Positions 23,684 to 32,221 of a stretch of DNA of 64,000 bases are shown here, piece after piece. The DNA lies in assembly GCF_014230085.1 (NCBI RefSeq), contig NZ_JACHVB010000025.1:1-64000 (forward strand), read 5' to 3'. The notes beneath the pieces were generated by a model. It ran no database searches, was not told the origin of the DNA, and worked only from the letters and a program-made list of their open reading frames with translations. The DNA comes from Ruficoccus amylovorans. GTDB lineage: Bacteria; Verrucomicrobiota; Verrucomicrobiia; Opitutales; Cerasicoccaceae. Each line of letters starts with the position of its first letter. Position 1 is the first letter of the stretch. The translations under genes were made by a program, and so were the position numbers.

Positions 23684-24646
23684 TTACAGCCCCATCATGA
23701 ACTGGAACATCTCCTCCTCCGAGCCGGGCAGGTTTTCGTGGCCGAAGTCCGGGTAGAGCAGGTAGGATTTTTCCGCGCCGATGGCGTTGTAGGCGGCGAA
23801 CTGCGTCGAGGGCGGGCAGATTTCGTCGCTCTGGGAAATGGCCATAAGCACCTCGCCCTTGATGCGGGGGGCCAGGTGGGTGATGTCGATGTAGCCGAGC
23901 TTTTCGAAGATCGCTTCCTCGCGCAGGTGGCGCGGGTCGAAGCGGCGGAAGTAGTCCCGCAGGCCGGTGTAGGCGCGCTGGTCGAGCCCCATTTCCCAGA
24001 CGCGCTTGTAGTCGCACAGGAAGGGGAACTTGGAAAAGGCGCGCTTGATCCGGGGTTCCAGAGCGGCACAGGCCAACGCCAACGCGCCTCCCTGGCTGCC
24101 TCCGCAGGAGCCGACGCGGGTCTCGTCCACCCACTCAAAGCCCATCACGATCCGGGCCAGCAGGGCTGTATCAAGGAAGACATTGCGGTAGTAGAGCTTT
24201 TCCGGTTCATCATCAAGGCCCTTGATTATGTGCCCGTGGAGGGTGTTGCCGCGAGTCGGGATGATATCGTCGGAGAGTCCACCCTGCCCCCGGCAATCCA
24301 GTCCGGCCACGGTGAATCCCGCCGCCACGTAGGGCAGCATGGCCACCCAGTCCGGGGCCGCCCCTGAGTATCCGTGGAAAAAGAGCAGGGCCGGAGCCGG
24401 CTCCTCGGGCAACTGCTTCGGAGTCACCACCCGGGCGTGAACACGGGCGCCGCCGGGACCGGTGAAGTGCATCGACTGGCAGGTCGCGTAGCTGACCGGG
24501 AAGTCCACCTCGCGGAAAGTCACTTGCGGGTCGATCGCGTCCAACTCGGACAGCCCCTTGGCCCAGAAGCTGTCAAAATCGGCCGGACACGGGTTCGTGC
24601 TGGTGCAGTTTACAAGTTCGTGAAGAGGTTTATCAACGACGGGCAT
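23684..24646 (-). CDS. Acetylxylan esterase/cephalosporin-C deacetylase-type (CE7) esterase
   Basis: The 320-residue alpha/beta hydrolase has the length and motifs of carbohydrate esterase family 7. These are LDCRGQGGLSDD (oxyanion RGQ), VGSCGGSQGGALALA (nucleophile Ser in GGSQGG), SQSDEICPPSTQFAAYNAI (catalytic Asp) and YPDFGHENLPG (catalytic His). CE7 enzymes are cytoplasmic and remove acetyl groups from short xylo-oligosaccharides or antibiotics. No xylan-use genes lie nearby, so the natural substrate is open. There is no signal peptide. Confidence 0.92.
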   Translation of the reverse strand: MPVVDKPLHELVNCTSTNPCPADFDSFWAKGLSELDAIDPQVTFREVDFPVSYATCQSMHFTGPGGARVHARVVTPKQLPEEPAPALLFFHGYSGAAPDWVAMLPYVAAGFTVAGLDCRGQGGLSDDIIPTRGNTLHGHIIKGLDDEPEKLYYRNVFLDTALLARIVMGFEWVDETRVGSCGGSQGGALALACAALEPRIKRAFSKFPFLCDYKRVWEMGLDQRAYTGLRDYFRRFDPRHLREEAIFEKLGYIDITHLAPRIKGEVLMAISQSDEICPPSTQFAAYNAIGAEKSYLLYPDFGHENLPGSEEEMFQFMMGL

Positions 24647-24778
24647 AAGACTTCCTGCTTACAGGATACCCCCGAAAAAGCAAGCTTGCGCAACAAGCTT
24701 GGCCAAAAACCGTTATCCGCTCCCGCAGGGCGGAGGCGCACACGGGCGGAAACCGCCAAGAAATCGGCGTTGCTGACC

Positions 24779-25186
24779 TCAGGAAGCGAAAAGCTTCACG
24801 AAGGGCTCGCAGGGCTGCTTCTCCCACTGTTCATAGGAGCAGCCGTAGATTTCATTGAAAACCGCGTCGAAATCGTCGTCCACCAACGAAATCGCCTCCT
24901 CGTTGCTCTTGCCCTCGGCTATGGTGGCCTTGCAGATCCAGTGCCGGTTGGTGTAGGCGTCGGCCAGCAGGTTGAACTCCACGCCGGGGTGCTCCTTGGA
25001 AAGGGCCTTCAGCTCCTTGAAGGGCGGCTCCCAGTCGGTGTTGAAATTCACCCGGCCATTTTCAGTCCGAACGAAGTTCCAGTTGTCCTGCGCGAGCTTT
25101 TCCAGCGCCGCGAAGGCGGCCGCGCGTTGAGCATCGTCACCGCCACTGACAGTGATGAGGTTGTTGATATCCCGTTCTTCAGCCAT
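24779..25186 (-). CDS. Hypothetical protein, 135 aa
   Basis: This is a soluble acidic protein that I do not recognise. It starts MAEERDINNLITVSGGDD and has a predicted alpha/beta pattern with a central segment rich in aromatic residues (TNRHWICKATI). It ends with an EIYGCSYEQWEKQPCEPF stretch bearing two cysteines. There is no membrane segment. Codon use matches the neighbours. It stands alone between the CE7 esterase and a receiver protein, both on the same strand. Confidence 0.6.
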   Translation of the reverse strand: MAEERDINNLITVSGGDDAQRAAAFAALEKLAQDNWNFVRTENGRVNFNTDWEPPFKELKALSKEHPGVEFNLLADAYTNRHWICKATIAEGKSNEEAISLVDDDFDAVFNEIYGCSYEQWEKQPCEPFVKLFAS

Positions 25187-25294
25187 GATCAGGTAAAAAT
25201 CCCGGCGTCAGCACGCCGCATAAAAGAGGAAGGCATTAGGGGCTGACTTCGCACGGGTCAACCGCCTTTTTCTCTCCACACTCCACCCGAACGC

Positions 25295-25717
25295 TCAATC
25301 CCCGTCGCCAATCCGGGCTAGAATCGCGCGGACATGCTCGCTGAAGTAACACTCATCGCGAGAGAGTGCCTCAATGGCGCGCTGAAATTCCTCCAGCCCC
25401 TCCCCTTTTTCGATAAAGCCGTCCACTTGGCCGTCACGGGCGATACGGACATTTTCCGGGGTAGCCGCTCCCGTGAAGAGAATGACTTTCGAGGCGGGAT
25501 GCTCACGCTTGATCAGATAGAGCGCCTCCAACCCCGAGATGGCCGGCACACGGATGTCAGCCAGGATCAGGTCCGGTTTTTTCTCATTGATCTCGCGCAT
25601 GGCGACTGCTCCGTCGCCACAGCTCCCGACGATCTCCATCTGCGTGAAAGAAGATATGAATGTCTGCACTAATTCCCGCAGCAGGGCCTCGTCTTCAATG
25701 ATGTAAGCCGTTTTCAC
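25295..25717 (-). CDS. Single-domain response regulator (CheY-like)
   Basis: This is a receiver domain of about 140 residues with no output domain. Acidic residues are in TAYIIEDEALLREL, the phospho-Asp in LILADIRVPAISG, Thr in VILFTGAATPEN and Lys in GFIEKGEGLEEF. I chose the GTG at 25717 because it starts just before the conserved TAYIIEDE strand. The longer frame to 25780 adds 21 unlikely residues. No histidine kinase is adjacent, so the partner is unknown. A short C-terminal tail (YFSEHVRAILARIGDGD) follows the domain. Confidence 0.85.
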   Translation of the reverse strand: MKTAYIIEDEALLRELVQTFISSFTQMEIVGSCGDGAVAMREINEKKPDLILADIRVPAISGLEALYLIKREHPASKVILFTGAATPENVRIARDGQVDGFIEKGEGLEEFQRAIEALSRDECYFSEHVRAILARIGDGD

Positions 25718-25968
25718 TTCTATAGATAGAGCCTGATCTGGCAAGCAAACCCCGTCAATCCACAATATGTCCACAAGCATCCAGTCAATACCCCACGAAT
25801 AAGACTACATAATATTACCTATCCCAGGACCGGGCTGATCCGTGTTCGTCCGCAGCCAGCTAAAGAAGCATTTTCGAGATTCACCTCCGGCCTCCTTTGT
25901 TACCGGCATAGAGTCTTACCGACCCAAAGCCAGCATTTCGCCCTAAAAGCGATCAAGAAAATCCAGAA

Positions 25969-26661
25969 CTATCCTCGCGGTACCGCTCCGCCGTAAAAGT
26001 ACCAGCCCAGCCCGATGAAAAAGAGGAAGTTTCCGTAAAGCGCATGCTCCAGTGTCACCAGGGCGAGCGAGCGCGTCCGCGCATAGGTGCTGGCAAAGAT
26101 CAGCCCACCAATCAAGCTCAGGGCCGGGGCCACGGGATTGATAAAGAGCACGTGCGCGTAGGCGAAAACGACCGCGCTCGCCGTGACCATCGCCCATCTC
26201 GCCGGAAAAAACGTCCGGTAGCGCCGGAAGAAAAACGTGCAGAAAATAAACTCCTGCGGCAGCGCCGAGAGCAACGGATACAGGACAAACAGCAACAGCA
26301 TGAACCCGAACTTCTCCCGGGGCAGTTGCAGCATTCGGTCCGGATCGTAGAAATACAGAAACGCCGCCATCGCCGCAGCCACCAGCACGAAGCGCGGCAG
26401 AATGAGTGAGAGGTTGCGGGTGTTGACCTCGCGCCAGCGCCAGACATCACCCCATCCCCGGAAATACCGCAGCCGGTAAACGATCCCGCAGTACAGGCAC
26501 GCCGCCCACAGGAACAGGATCATCTCCCCCGCCAGCCGCCCAACGATAATCAGCGTCGGCAAGGCCACGCACAAGAGCGCGAACTCCAGCATCAGCCCGG
26601 CCCGGCGCGCCGCTGTCACGCGGACCGCCTGCCCGGCGGGATCTGGGTATGGTTCTGCCAT
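25969..26661 (-). CDS. CPBP-family intramembrane protease-like protein
   Basis: The 230-residue membrane protein has about eight hydrophobic segments. It carries the three CPBP (CAAX protease/bacteriocin-processing, ABI) motifs: PQEFIFCTFFFRRY, FAYAHVLFINP and TLEHALYGN. In typical members the first motif has two adjacent Glu; here the first is Gln, leaving one Glu. The His residues of motifs 2 and 3 are present. Members are glutamic intramembrane proteases, but the role here is unknown. The gene stands alone. Confidence 0.78.
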   Translation of the reverse strand: MAEPYPDPAGQAVRVTAARRAGLMLEFALLCVALPTLIIVGRLAGEMILFLWAACLYCGIVYRLRYFRGWGDVWRWREVNTRNLSLILPRFVLVAAAMAAFLYFYDPDRMLQLPREKFGFMLLLFVLYPLLSALPQEFIFCTFFFRRYRTFFPARWAMVTASAVVFAYAHVLFINPVAPALSLIGGLIFASTYARTRSLALVTLEHALYGNFLFFIGLGWYFYGGAVPRG

Positions 26662-26757
26662 TTTCCCGACAGGGTACGCGCTATCGTTACCGACACAAGC
26701 ACCGGGCGTATTTCATCGGAAAAGCATTTGCCCAAGCCTATTCCCTTCTCCCATTCA

Positions 26758-27894
26758 TCAGTCGAAAATCAGGACCAGGTAGGCCAGAAAGAGCACGAGG
26801 TGAACCGCCCCCTGGATGAGATTCGTCCGGGTGCTGGCGAAGTTCACCACGCACACACCGATGGAAAGCCCCAGCAGGACGATTTCAGTTGGCTCCAGGC
26901 CCAACTCGAGCGTCTTGCCCGTGACCAGGCTGACGATCAGTACCGCCGGGATGGTCAGGCCGATGGTCGCCAGCGCCGACCCCAGAGCGATGTTGACCGT
27001 GCGCTGGAGCCGGTTCGCAACTGCCGCCCGGAACGCGCCCAGCCCCTCCGGCGAGAGTACGAGGATGGCCACCAGAAAGCCTCCAAGTGCCTGCGGCGCG
27101 TGCAGCGCACTCATCCCGTGATCGACCAGATAGGCCATCTTCTTGGACAGGAGTACGATGGGCAACATGCACAGGAACAGGAAAACCGCATGGAAAGCCG
27201 TCGAGCGGATAATCAGGTCGCCGTGGTCATCATGGCCGCCGGGAGTATCGGTCTCGACCGGTTGCTGGAAAAAGTTCCGGTGACGCCCGCTCTGCATGAG
27301 CAGGAAAATCGCGTACAGCACGATGGACGCCACGGCCAGGAATACCTCCATCGGCCGCGACGGCACTCCGCCCGGCGCCGAGTCGGTGAAGCGCGGCAGA
27401 ACCAGCCCCAACCCAGCCAGCGGGATGATGACGGCCAGATAGGCGTTCGCGCCCTGGAGGTTGTAGGTCTGCTCACGGTGCTTCCAGCCTCCGGCCAGCA
27501 GTGTGACCCCGAGCATGCCGTTGAGCACGATCATGAGCACAGAGAACATCGTATCCCGCGCCAGCGCCGGGTTTTCCCCGCCTGTGAGCATGACCGCCGT
27601 GATCATGACCACCTCGATACTGATGACCGAGAGCGTCAGGATGAGCGTGCCATAGGGCTCGCCGAGTTTGACCGCCAGGCAGTCGGCATGCTTGACCACC
27701 CCGAAGGCCAGCCAGAGCATGGCCCCGAAGACCCAGGCGAAAAGCAGCCCGTAAAGCAGCGGGCTTTCCACGTTTTTTACCCAGGGGGCTCCCACCGTCA
27801 TCAGGATCACGGTACTGGCCAGACCGACCCAGAGGGAGAATTCTTCGCGAAAGATACCTGACCGGCGAGCCGGTGCATGAGAGTCGTCAGTCAT
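26758..27894 (-). CDS. chaA: Calcium/proton antiporter, ChaA-type
   Basis: This is a 378-residue member of the CaCA cation/proton exchanger superfamily. About eleven membrane helices are visible, with the two alpha repeats: GEPYGTLILTLSVISIEVVM (first) and FLVAILVLSPEGLGAFRAAV with NIALGSALATIGLTIPAV (second). The acidic Glu in each repeat is present. These match ChaA, which exports Ca2+, Na+ or K+ in exchange for protons at alkaline pH. An intervening His/Asp stretch (GGHDDHGDL) fits the acidic loop. I chose the ATG at 27894; the frame extends 13 codons further. Confidence 0.88.
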   Translation of the reverse strand: MTDDSHAPARRSGIFREEFSLWVGLASTVILMTVGAPWVKNVESPLLYGLLFAWVFGAMLWLAFGVVKHADCLAVKLGEPYGTLILTLSVISIEVVMITAVMLTGGENPALARDTMFSVLMIVLNGMLGVTLLAGGWKHREQTYNLQGANAYLAVIIPLAGLGLVLPRFTDSAPGGVPSRPMEVFLAVASIVLYAIFLLMQSGRHRNFFQQPVETDTPGGHDDHGDLIIRSTAFHAVFLFLCMLPIVLLSKKMAYLVDHGMSALHAPQALGGFLVAILVLSPEGLGAFRAAVANRLQRTVNIALGSALATIGLTIPAVLIVSLVTGKTLELGLEPTEIVLLGLSIGVCVVNFASTRTNLIQGAVHLVLFLAYLVLIFD

Positions 27895-28059
27895 CGTGTT
27901 GCGTAGCGGAAAGTTCGGACCCCGAGCGTGCACGGATCAGGCTCTGAGTCAAACGCGACTTGAACGGGCTTGCCCGATAATCCGCACGGGGGATTTGCCC
28001 GGCAGCGGCGGAATGGGTTGGACAAGCACCGCGCTTTCGGTCTCCATGAAAGATTCACC

Positions 28060-29730
28060 ATGAGCGAAGCGACCGACAAGCCGAAGGACTTTATCCGCCA
28101 GATGATCGCCGAAGATGTCGCGGCGGGCAAACACGGTGGGCGCGTACACACGCGCTTCCCCCCGGAACCCAACGGCTACCTGCAAATCGGCCACGCCAAG
28201 GCCGTGTGCCTGAACTTCGGCATCGCCGAGGAGTTCGGCGGCAAGTGCAACCTGCGCTTCGACGACACCAACCCCGAGAAGGAGAGCCAGGAGTTTGTCA
28301 ACGCGATCAAGACCGACATCCGCTGGCTCGGCTTCGAGTGGGACCAGGAGTGCTACGCCAGCGACTACTTTGAGCAGCTCTACACCTGGGCCGGGGATTT
28401 GATCAAAAAGGGCCTCGCCTACGTGGACGAGCAGAGCCCCGACGACATCCGCCAGAACCGCGGCACCCTGACCGAGCCCGGCGTCAACAGCCCTTACCGC
28501 GACCGTCCCGCCGAGGAGAGTCTCGACCTGTTCGCCCGGATGCGGGCGGGCGAGTTCGACGACGGGACCATGGTCCTGCGTGCCAAGATCGACATGGCCG
28601 CCCCCAACATGAACCTGCGCGACCCGGTCATGTACCGCATCAAGCGCATGCACCACCACCGCACCGGCGACAAGTGGTGCATCTACCCCAGCTACGACTT
28701 CACGCACGGGCAGAGCGACTCCATCGAAAAGATCACCCACTCGCTGTGCTCGCTGGAGTTCGAGGACCACCGCCCGCTCTACGACTGGTTCATCGAAAAG
28801 CTCGACATTTTCCCCTCCAAACAGACCGAGTTCGCCCGGCTCAACCTCAACTACACCGTCGTGAGCAAGCGCAAGCTGCGCACGCTGGTCGAGGAAGGCC
28901 ACGTCACTGGCTGGGACGACCCGCGCATGCCCACCCTCTCCGGCATGCGCCGCCGGGGCATCCCCGCGCCCGCCGTGCGCGCCTTTATCGACAAGGTCGG
29001 GCTGACCAAGTTCAACTCCACCAGCGACATCGCCCTGCTGGAGCACGCCGTACGCGACGAACTCAACCGCAGTGCCGCCCGCCGCATGGCCGTGCTCGAT
29101 CCGGTCGAGGTCGTCATCACCAACTGGCCCGTCGGCCAGACCATCGAGGTGGACGCGGTCAACAACCCCGAGGACGAATCCGCCGGGACGCGCAAGGTGC
29201 CCTTCAGCGGCCGCCTCTACATCGAGCGGGAGGACTTCCGCGAGGAGGCCAACCGCAAGTATTTCCGCCTGAAACCCGGGGGCGAAGTCCGCCTGCGCTA
29301 CGCCTACATCATCAAGGCCGAGTCGGTGGAAAAGGACGCCAGGGGCAACATCACCCGCATCCTCTGCACCGCCGATCTGGACACCCTCGACAAGAACCCC
29401 GAGGACCGCAAGGTCAAGGGCGTCATCCACTGGGTCAGCGCCGAACACGCCGCCCAGGCCGAGGTCCGGCTCTTCGACCGGCTCTTTTTGGTGGAAAAGC
29501 CCGAGGCCGACAAGGATCGCCCCTTTACGGACTTTGTGAACCCGGACTCGCTCCAGACGATCACGGCCTTTGTCGAACCGGCGCTGGCCACCTCCGAGCC
29601 CGGCGCGCACTTCCAGTTCGAGCGGCTCGGGTACTTCACCCCCGACAGCCTGGACCACGTCCCCGGCGAGCGCCCGATCTTCAACCGCACCGTCACCCTC
29701 CGCGACTCCTGGGCCAAACAGGAAAGCTGA
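28060..29730 (+). CDS. glnS: Glutamine--tRNA ligase
   Basis: The 556-residue class I aminoacyl-tRNA synthetase charges tRNA-Gln. The HIGH motif appears as [20 protein letters not shown] and the KMSKS motif as [20 protein letters not shown], with [17 protein letters not shown] between. All are hallmarks of GlnRS rather than GltX. The C-terminal beta-barrels bind the anticodon and extend to [15 protein letters not shown]. The ATG at 28060 gives the standard N-terminus; an upstream in-frame ATG at 27970 adds 30 unrelated residues. It is divergent from chaA. Confidence 0.97.
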   Translation: MSEATDKPKDFIRQMIAEDVAAGKHGGRVHTRFPPEPNGYLQIGHAKAVCLNFGIAEEFGGKCNLRFDDTNPEKESQEFVNAIKTDIRWLGFEWDQECYASDYFEQLYTWAGDLIKKGLAYVDEQSPDDIRQNRGTLTEPGVNSPYRDRPAEESLDLFARMRAGEFDDGTMVLRAKIDMAAPNMNLRDPVMYRIKRMHHHRTGDKWCIYPSYDFTHGQSDSIEKITHSLCSLEFEDHRPLYDWFIEKLDIFPSKQTEFARLNLNYTVVSKRKLRTLVEEGHVTGWDDPRMPTLSGMRRRGIPAPAVRAFIDKVGLTKFNSTSDIALLEHAVRDELNRSAARRMAVLDPVEVVITNWPVGQTIEVDAVNNPEDESAGTRKVPFSGRLYIEREDFREEANRKYFRLKPGGEVRLRYAYIIKAESVEKDARGNITRILCTADLDTLDKNPEDRKVKGVIHWVSAEHAAQAEVRLFDRLFLVEKPEADKDRPFTDFVNPDSLQTITAFVEPALATSEPGAHFQFERLGYFTPDSLDHVPGERPIFNRTVTLRDSWAKQES

Positions 29731-29790
29731 GCGGACGGCAGGGCCTGCGGTTTATACCGCCTCACGCCCGGTTTTACACCGCTCCAAGAA

Positions 29791-29810
29791 TGAACAGGAA
29801 GGCCGGGAAG
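29791..29810. repeat. Palindromic dispersed repeat, copy C (left arm)
   Basis: The block TGAACAGGAAGGCCGGGAAG lies 61 bp after the glnS stop. The right arm is not recognisable; a short GAGGTACCTC palindrome follows at about 29819. It is probably a decayed copy of the family at 6394, 10916 and 31116. Confidence 0.65.
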
Positions 29811-29898
29811 TAAGGAAAGAGGTACCTCCTCCAGCCCGTTTTCATCACAATCACGCACAAGAGCGGTAAGCCCGTTGCCGTGACCGAGCAAGCGGCGC

Positions 29899-30699
29899 TT
29901 AAACAGACTCTTCGAGGACGGGGTTGGTCAGGCGACCGATGCCGTCGATCTCGATGGTGACCTCGTCGCCGGGGGCGAGCCAGCGGGCCGGTTCGCGGGC
30001 CAGACCGACGCCCGAGGGCGTGCCGGTGAGAATGACCGTGCCGGGCAGGAGCGTGGTGCTGCCGCTGAGAAAGGCGATCAACTGCGGCACGGAAAAAATC
30101 AGGTCCGAGGTGTTCGAGTCCTGAAGTTTCTCGCCGTTGACAAAGGTGCGCAGGCCGACCGCGTGCGGGTCGGCGAACTCGTCCAGCGTCACCAGGCACG
30201 GTCCCAGCGGGCAGAAGGTGTCAAAGGTCTTGCCGCGCACCCATTGGCGGCCGCCACCGTTCTTTTGCCAGTCGCGGGCGCTAACGTCGTTGGCGGCGGT
30301 GTAGCCGGCCACGTAGTCCATCGCCTCGACTTCGGGGATGTTTTTCCCCTCTTTCCCGATGACCACGGCCAGTTCGCACTCGAAGTCCACCTGGTCGCTG
30401 CGCAGGCCGCGCGGGAGCAGGATCGGCCCGCCGGGGTGCTGGAGCGCCGTCGGGGCTTTCATAAAGACGATCGGATGCGGCGGCAGCTTCGCCCCCTGCT
30501 CGTCGGCGTGGGCGCGATAGTTAAGGCCGATGCAGTAGATCGCAGGCGGATTGACCGGAGCCAGAAACGCGGTCGGGACAACTTCCTCGTCCGTCGGCGT
30601 GAAGTGGGGGAACTCCCCTTCCAGCCGCAGATAGCGGCCCTCGGCCAGTTGCGCCCAAGAGCGCGTGCCATGCGGGTCTTCGTAGCGGATGATCTTCAT
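29899..30699 (-). CDS. Fumarylacetoacetate hydrolase (FAH) family protein
   Basis: The 266-residue protein has the FAH fold. Metal-binding Glu residues are in DQVDFECELAVVIGKEG, with the Asp in AANDVSARDWQ. Substrate-pocket sequence lies in YCIGLNYRAHADEQG, and the C-terminal TGTPSGVGLAREPARWLAPG is typical. Members hydrolyse, decarboxylate or isomerise C-C bonds in 2,4-diketo or 2-hydroxy acid intermediates. The substrate cannot be told, and no aromatic-degradation genes lie nearby. It is probably co-transcribed with purS, which ends 30 bp upstream. Confidence 0.9.
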   Translation of the reverse strand: MKIIRYEDPHGTRSWAQLAEGRYLRLEGEFPHFTPTDEEVVPTAFLAPVNPPAIYCIGLNYRAHADEQGAKLPPHPIVFMKAPTALQHPGGPILLPRGLRSDQVDFECELAVVIGKEGKNIPEVEAMDYVAGYTAANDVSARDWQKNGGGRQWVRGKTFDTFCPLGPCLVTLDEFADPHAVGLRTFVNGEKLQDSNTSDLIFSVPQLIAFLSGSTTLLPGTVILTGTPSGVGLAREPARWLAPGDEVTIEIDGIGRLTNPVLEESV

Positions 30700-30729
30700 G
30701 GCGGCTCCTGTTTTTTACTTAAAAACGAC

Positions 30730-30972
30730 TCAGGCGCCGATCTCGTAGCGGAAGTCCTCGATGACGGGATTGCTCAGAAGGTCCTGGCAAAGCTTGTCCA
30801 GCGAGGCGCGGAACTCCGGCGTATCCTGCCCTTCCACCTCAAACTCCACGGTCTTGCCCACCCGCACGTTGGCGGCGGAGGTAAAGCCCAGACTGTGCAT
30901 GGCATGGCCCACGGCCGCGCCCTGAGGGTCGAGAACGTTCTTCTTCGGCGTGACAAAAACGGTGATTTTCAC
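30730..30972 (-). CDS. purS: Phosphoribosylformylglycinamidine synthase subunit PurS
   Basis: PurS is the small subunit that bridges PurL and PurQ in the FGAR-to-FGAM step of purine synthesis. The 80-residue sequence starts (GTG, 30972) KITVFVTPKKNVLDPQG, followed by AVGHAMHSLGFTSAANVRVG and a C-terminal DFRYEI, the standard PurS signature. The open frame extends 12 codons upstream, but the GTG start places the first beta strand correctly. purL and purQ are not in the window. Confidence 0.93.
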   Translation of the reverse strand: MKITVFVTPKKNVLDPQGAAVGHAMHSLGFTSAANVRVGKTVEFEVEGQDTPEFRASLDKLCQDLLSNPVIEDFRYEIGA

Positions 30973-31115
30973 GCGCCCCAGCAAGACAGCCCAAACGCCC
31001 GCTGGCAAGCACTCTCGGCAAATTTACTTCACCGATGCGGCCCCGCGCTGGCCCCACACCCCTGGCCTCCCCTACCGTTTCTCAGCAGAATGAAACCGCC
31101 TTGATGATGCCGGGG

Positions 31116-31183
31116 ATTTAACAGGAAGGCCGGGAAGAACGCTAAGCAATCGCCTCCCGCACTTTCCCCTCTTCCTGTTAAAT
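31116..31183. repeat. Palindromic dispersed repeat, copy D
   Basis: The left arm ATTTAACAGGAAG (31116-31128, followed by GCCGGGAAG) pairs with the right arm CTTCCTGTTAAAT (31171-31183). The stop codon of cheB (31178-31180) lies inside the right arm, so the element supplies the 3' end of the chemosensory operon. Confidence 0.78.
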
Positions 31184-32221
31184 CTTTTGGGATGTCTCCA
31201 GCAGTGGTTTCAGGCGGGCCTTGACCGCTCCGGCAATAGCCGGGAGCGGCAGCACCTCGCAGGCGGCCTTGAGCGTCACCGCCGCCTTGGGCATACCGTA
31301 CACCACACTGGTGGACTCGTCTTGCGCGATGGTGTGCCAGCCCTTGTGGCGCAGCGAAAGCATGCCCTCGGCCCCGTCGCGCCCCATACCAGTCAGGAGC
31401 ACGGCGATCCCGCCGCGCAGCCAGTAATGCGCCGCCGAGTCAAACAGCACGTCCACCGACGGGCGATTAATCAGTTCGTGCGGCTCGGGGCTGTAGGCCA
31501 GAAAACCGCCGGGCCGCAGCATCAAGTGCTGGTCGCGTCCGGCGATAAGCACTTCCCCCACCTGGGGGACCTCGTGATTAGCCGCCAGTCGGACAGACAA
31601 CTCGCAGCGATGATTCAGCCACTCGGCCAGCCCGGCAGCGAAGTCCGGGTCCACGTGCTGCACAATGACGACCGGAGCCGGAAAATCCGCCTCAAAGCCG
31701 GACAAAAGCGCGGCCAACGCCTGCGGGCCGCCCGTCGAAGCCCCGACCACGACCAGTGGTGGCTGGGTACCGGAATCCGCCTGCCGGACAGGCGGCAAGG
31801 CTCCCACCGCGTTGCGCGGGTGGCTGTGCCCGATGGCGTAGCCCAGATGGGCGATCTTGTCCAGCAGGCTGCGCCCACCCTCTAGTTCGCCCGCCGGACC
31901 CAGCGTGGGAGTGACAGCGGCATCAAGAGCCCCGTAGCCCATCGCCTCGTAAACAAGCTCGCCGTGCGTGCTGACCGAGGCCGTCACGATCAGGATCGCG
32001 CAGGGGCACTCGGCCATAATCCGGCGGGTGGCCTCCACCCCGTCCATGACCGGCATGACCAGGTCCATTAAAATCAAATCCGGCGTATCCTCCCGGCAGC
32101 GGCGCAGGGCCTCCTCGCCGTCGCGGGCCATCCAGGTGACTTCGTGCTCGCCGGAGCTGGAAACCACTCGCCGCAGCGCCTCAATGGCGAGGGCCATATC
32201 GTTAACAATGGCGATCCTCAC
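31178..32221 (-). CDS. cheB: CheB-type methylesterase/glutamine deamidase (WspF-like)
   Basis: This enzyme removes methyl groups from chemoreceptors and is activated by phosphorylation of its receiver. The 347-residue protein has a receiver (1-120; phospho-Asp in LILMDLVMPVMDG) and a CheB domain. The catalytic Ser is in VVVGASTGGPQALA, the His in VIVQHVDPDFAAGLAEWL and the Asp in LLTGMGRDGAEGMLSL. It is last in a minus-strand operon and overlaps the CheA gene by 4 bp. Its stop falls in a palindromic repeat. By gene order it corresponds to WspF, the negative regulator of Wsp-like systems. Confidence 0.95.
   Translation of the reverse strand: MRIAIVNDMALAIEALRRVVSSSGEHEVTWMARDGEEALRRCREDTPDLILMDLVMPVMDGVEATRRIMAECPCAILIVTASVSTHGELVYEAMGYGALDAAVTPTLGPAGELEGGRSLLDKIAHLGYAIGHSHPRNAVGALPPVRQADSGTQPPLVVVGASTGGPQALAALLSGFEADFPAPVVIVQHVDPDFAAGLAEWLNHRCELSVRLAANHEVPQVGEVLIAGRDQHLMLRPGGFLAYSPEPHELINRPSVDVLFDSAAHYWLRGGIAVLLTGMGRDGAEGMLSLRHKGWHTIAQDESTSVVYGMPKAAVTLKAACEVLPLPAIAGAVKARLKPLLETSQKI

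Noticed and set aside
27949-29658. 569-codon open frame antisense to glnS
   Set aside because: It mirrors the whole glnS coding region, which carries all synthetase motifs. The antisense product has no motif and a biased composition.
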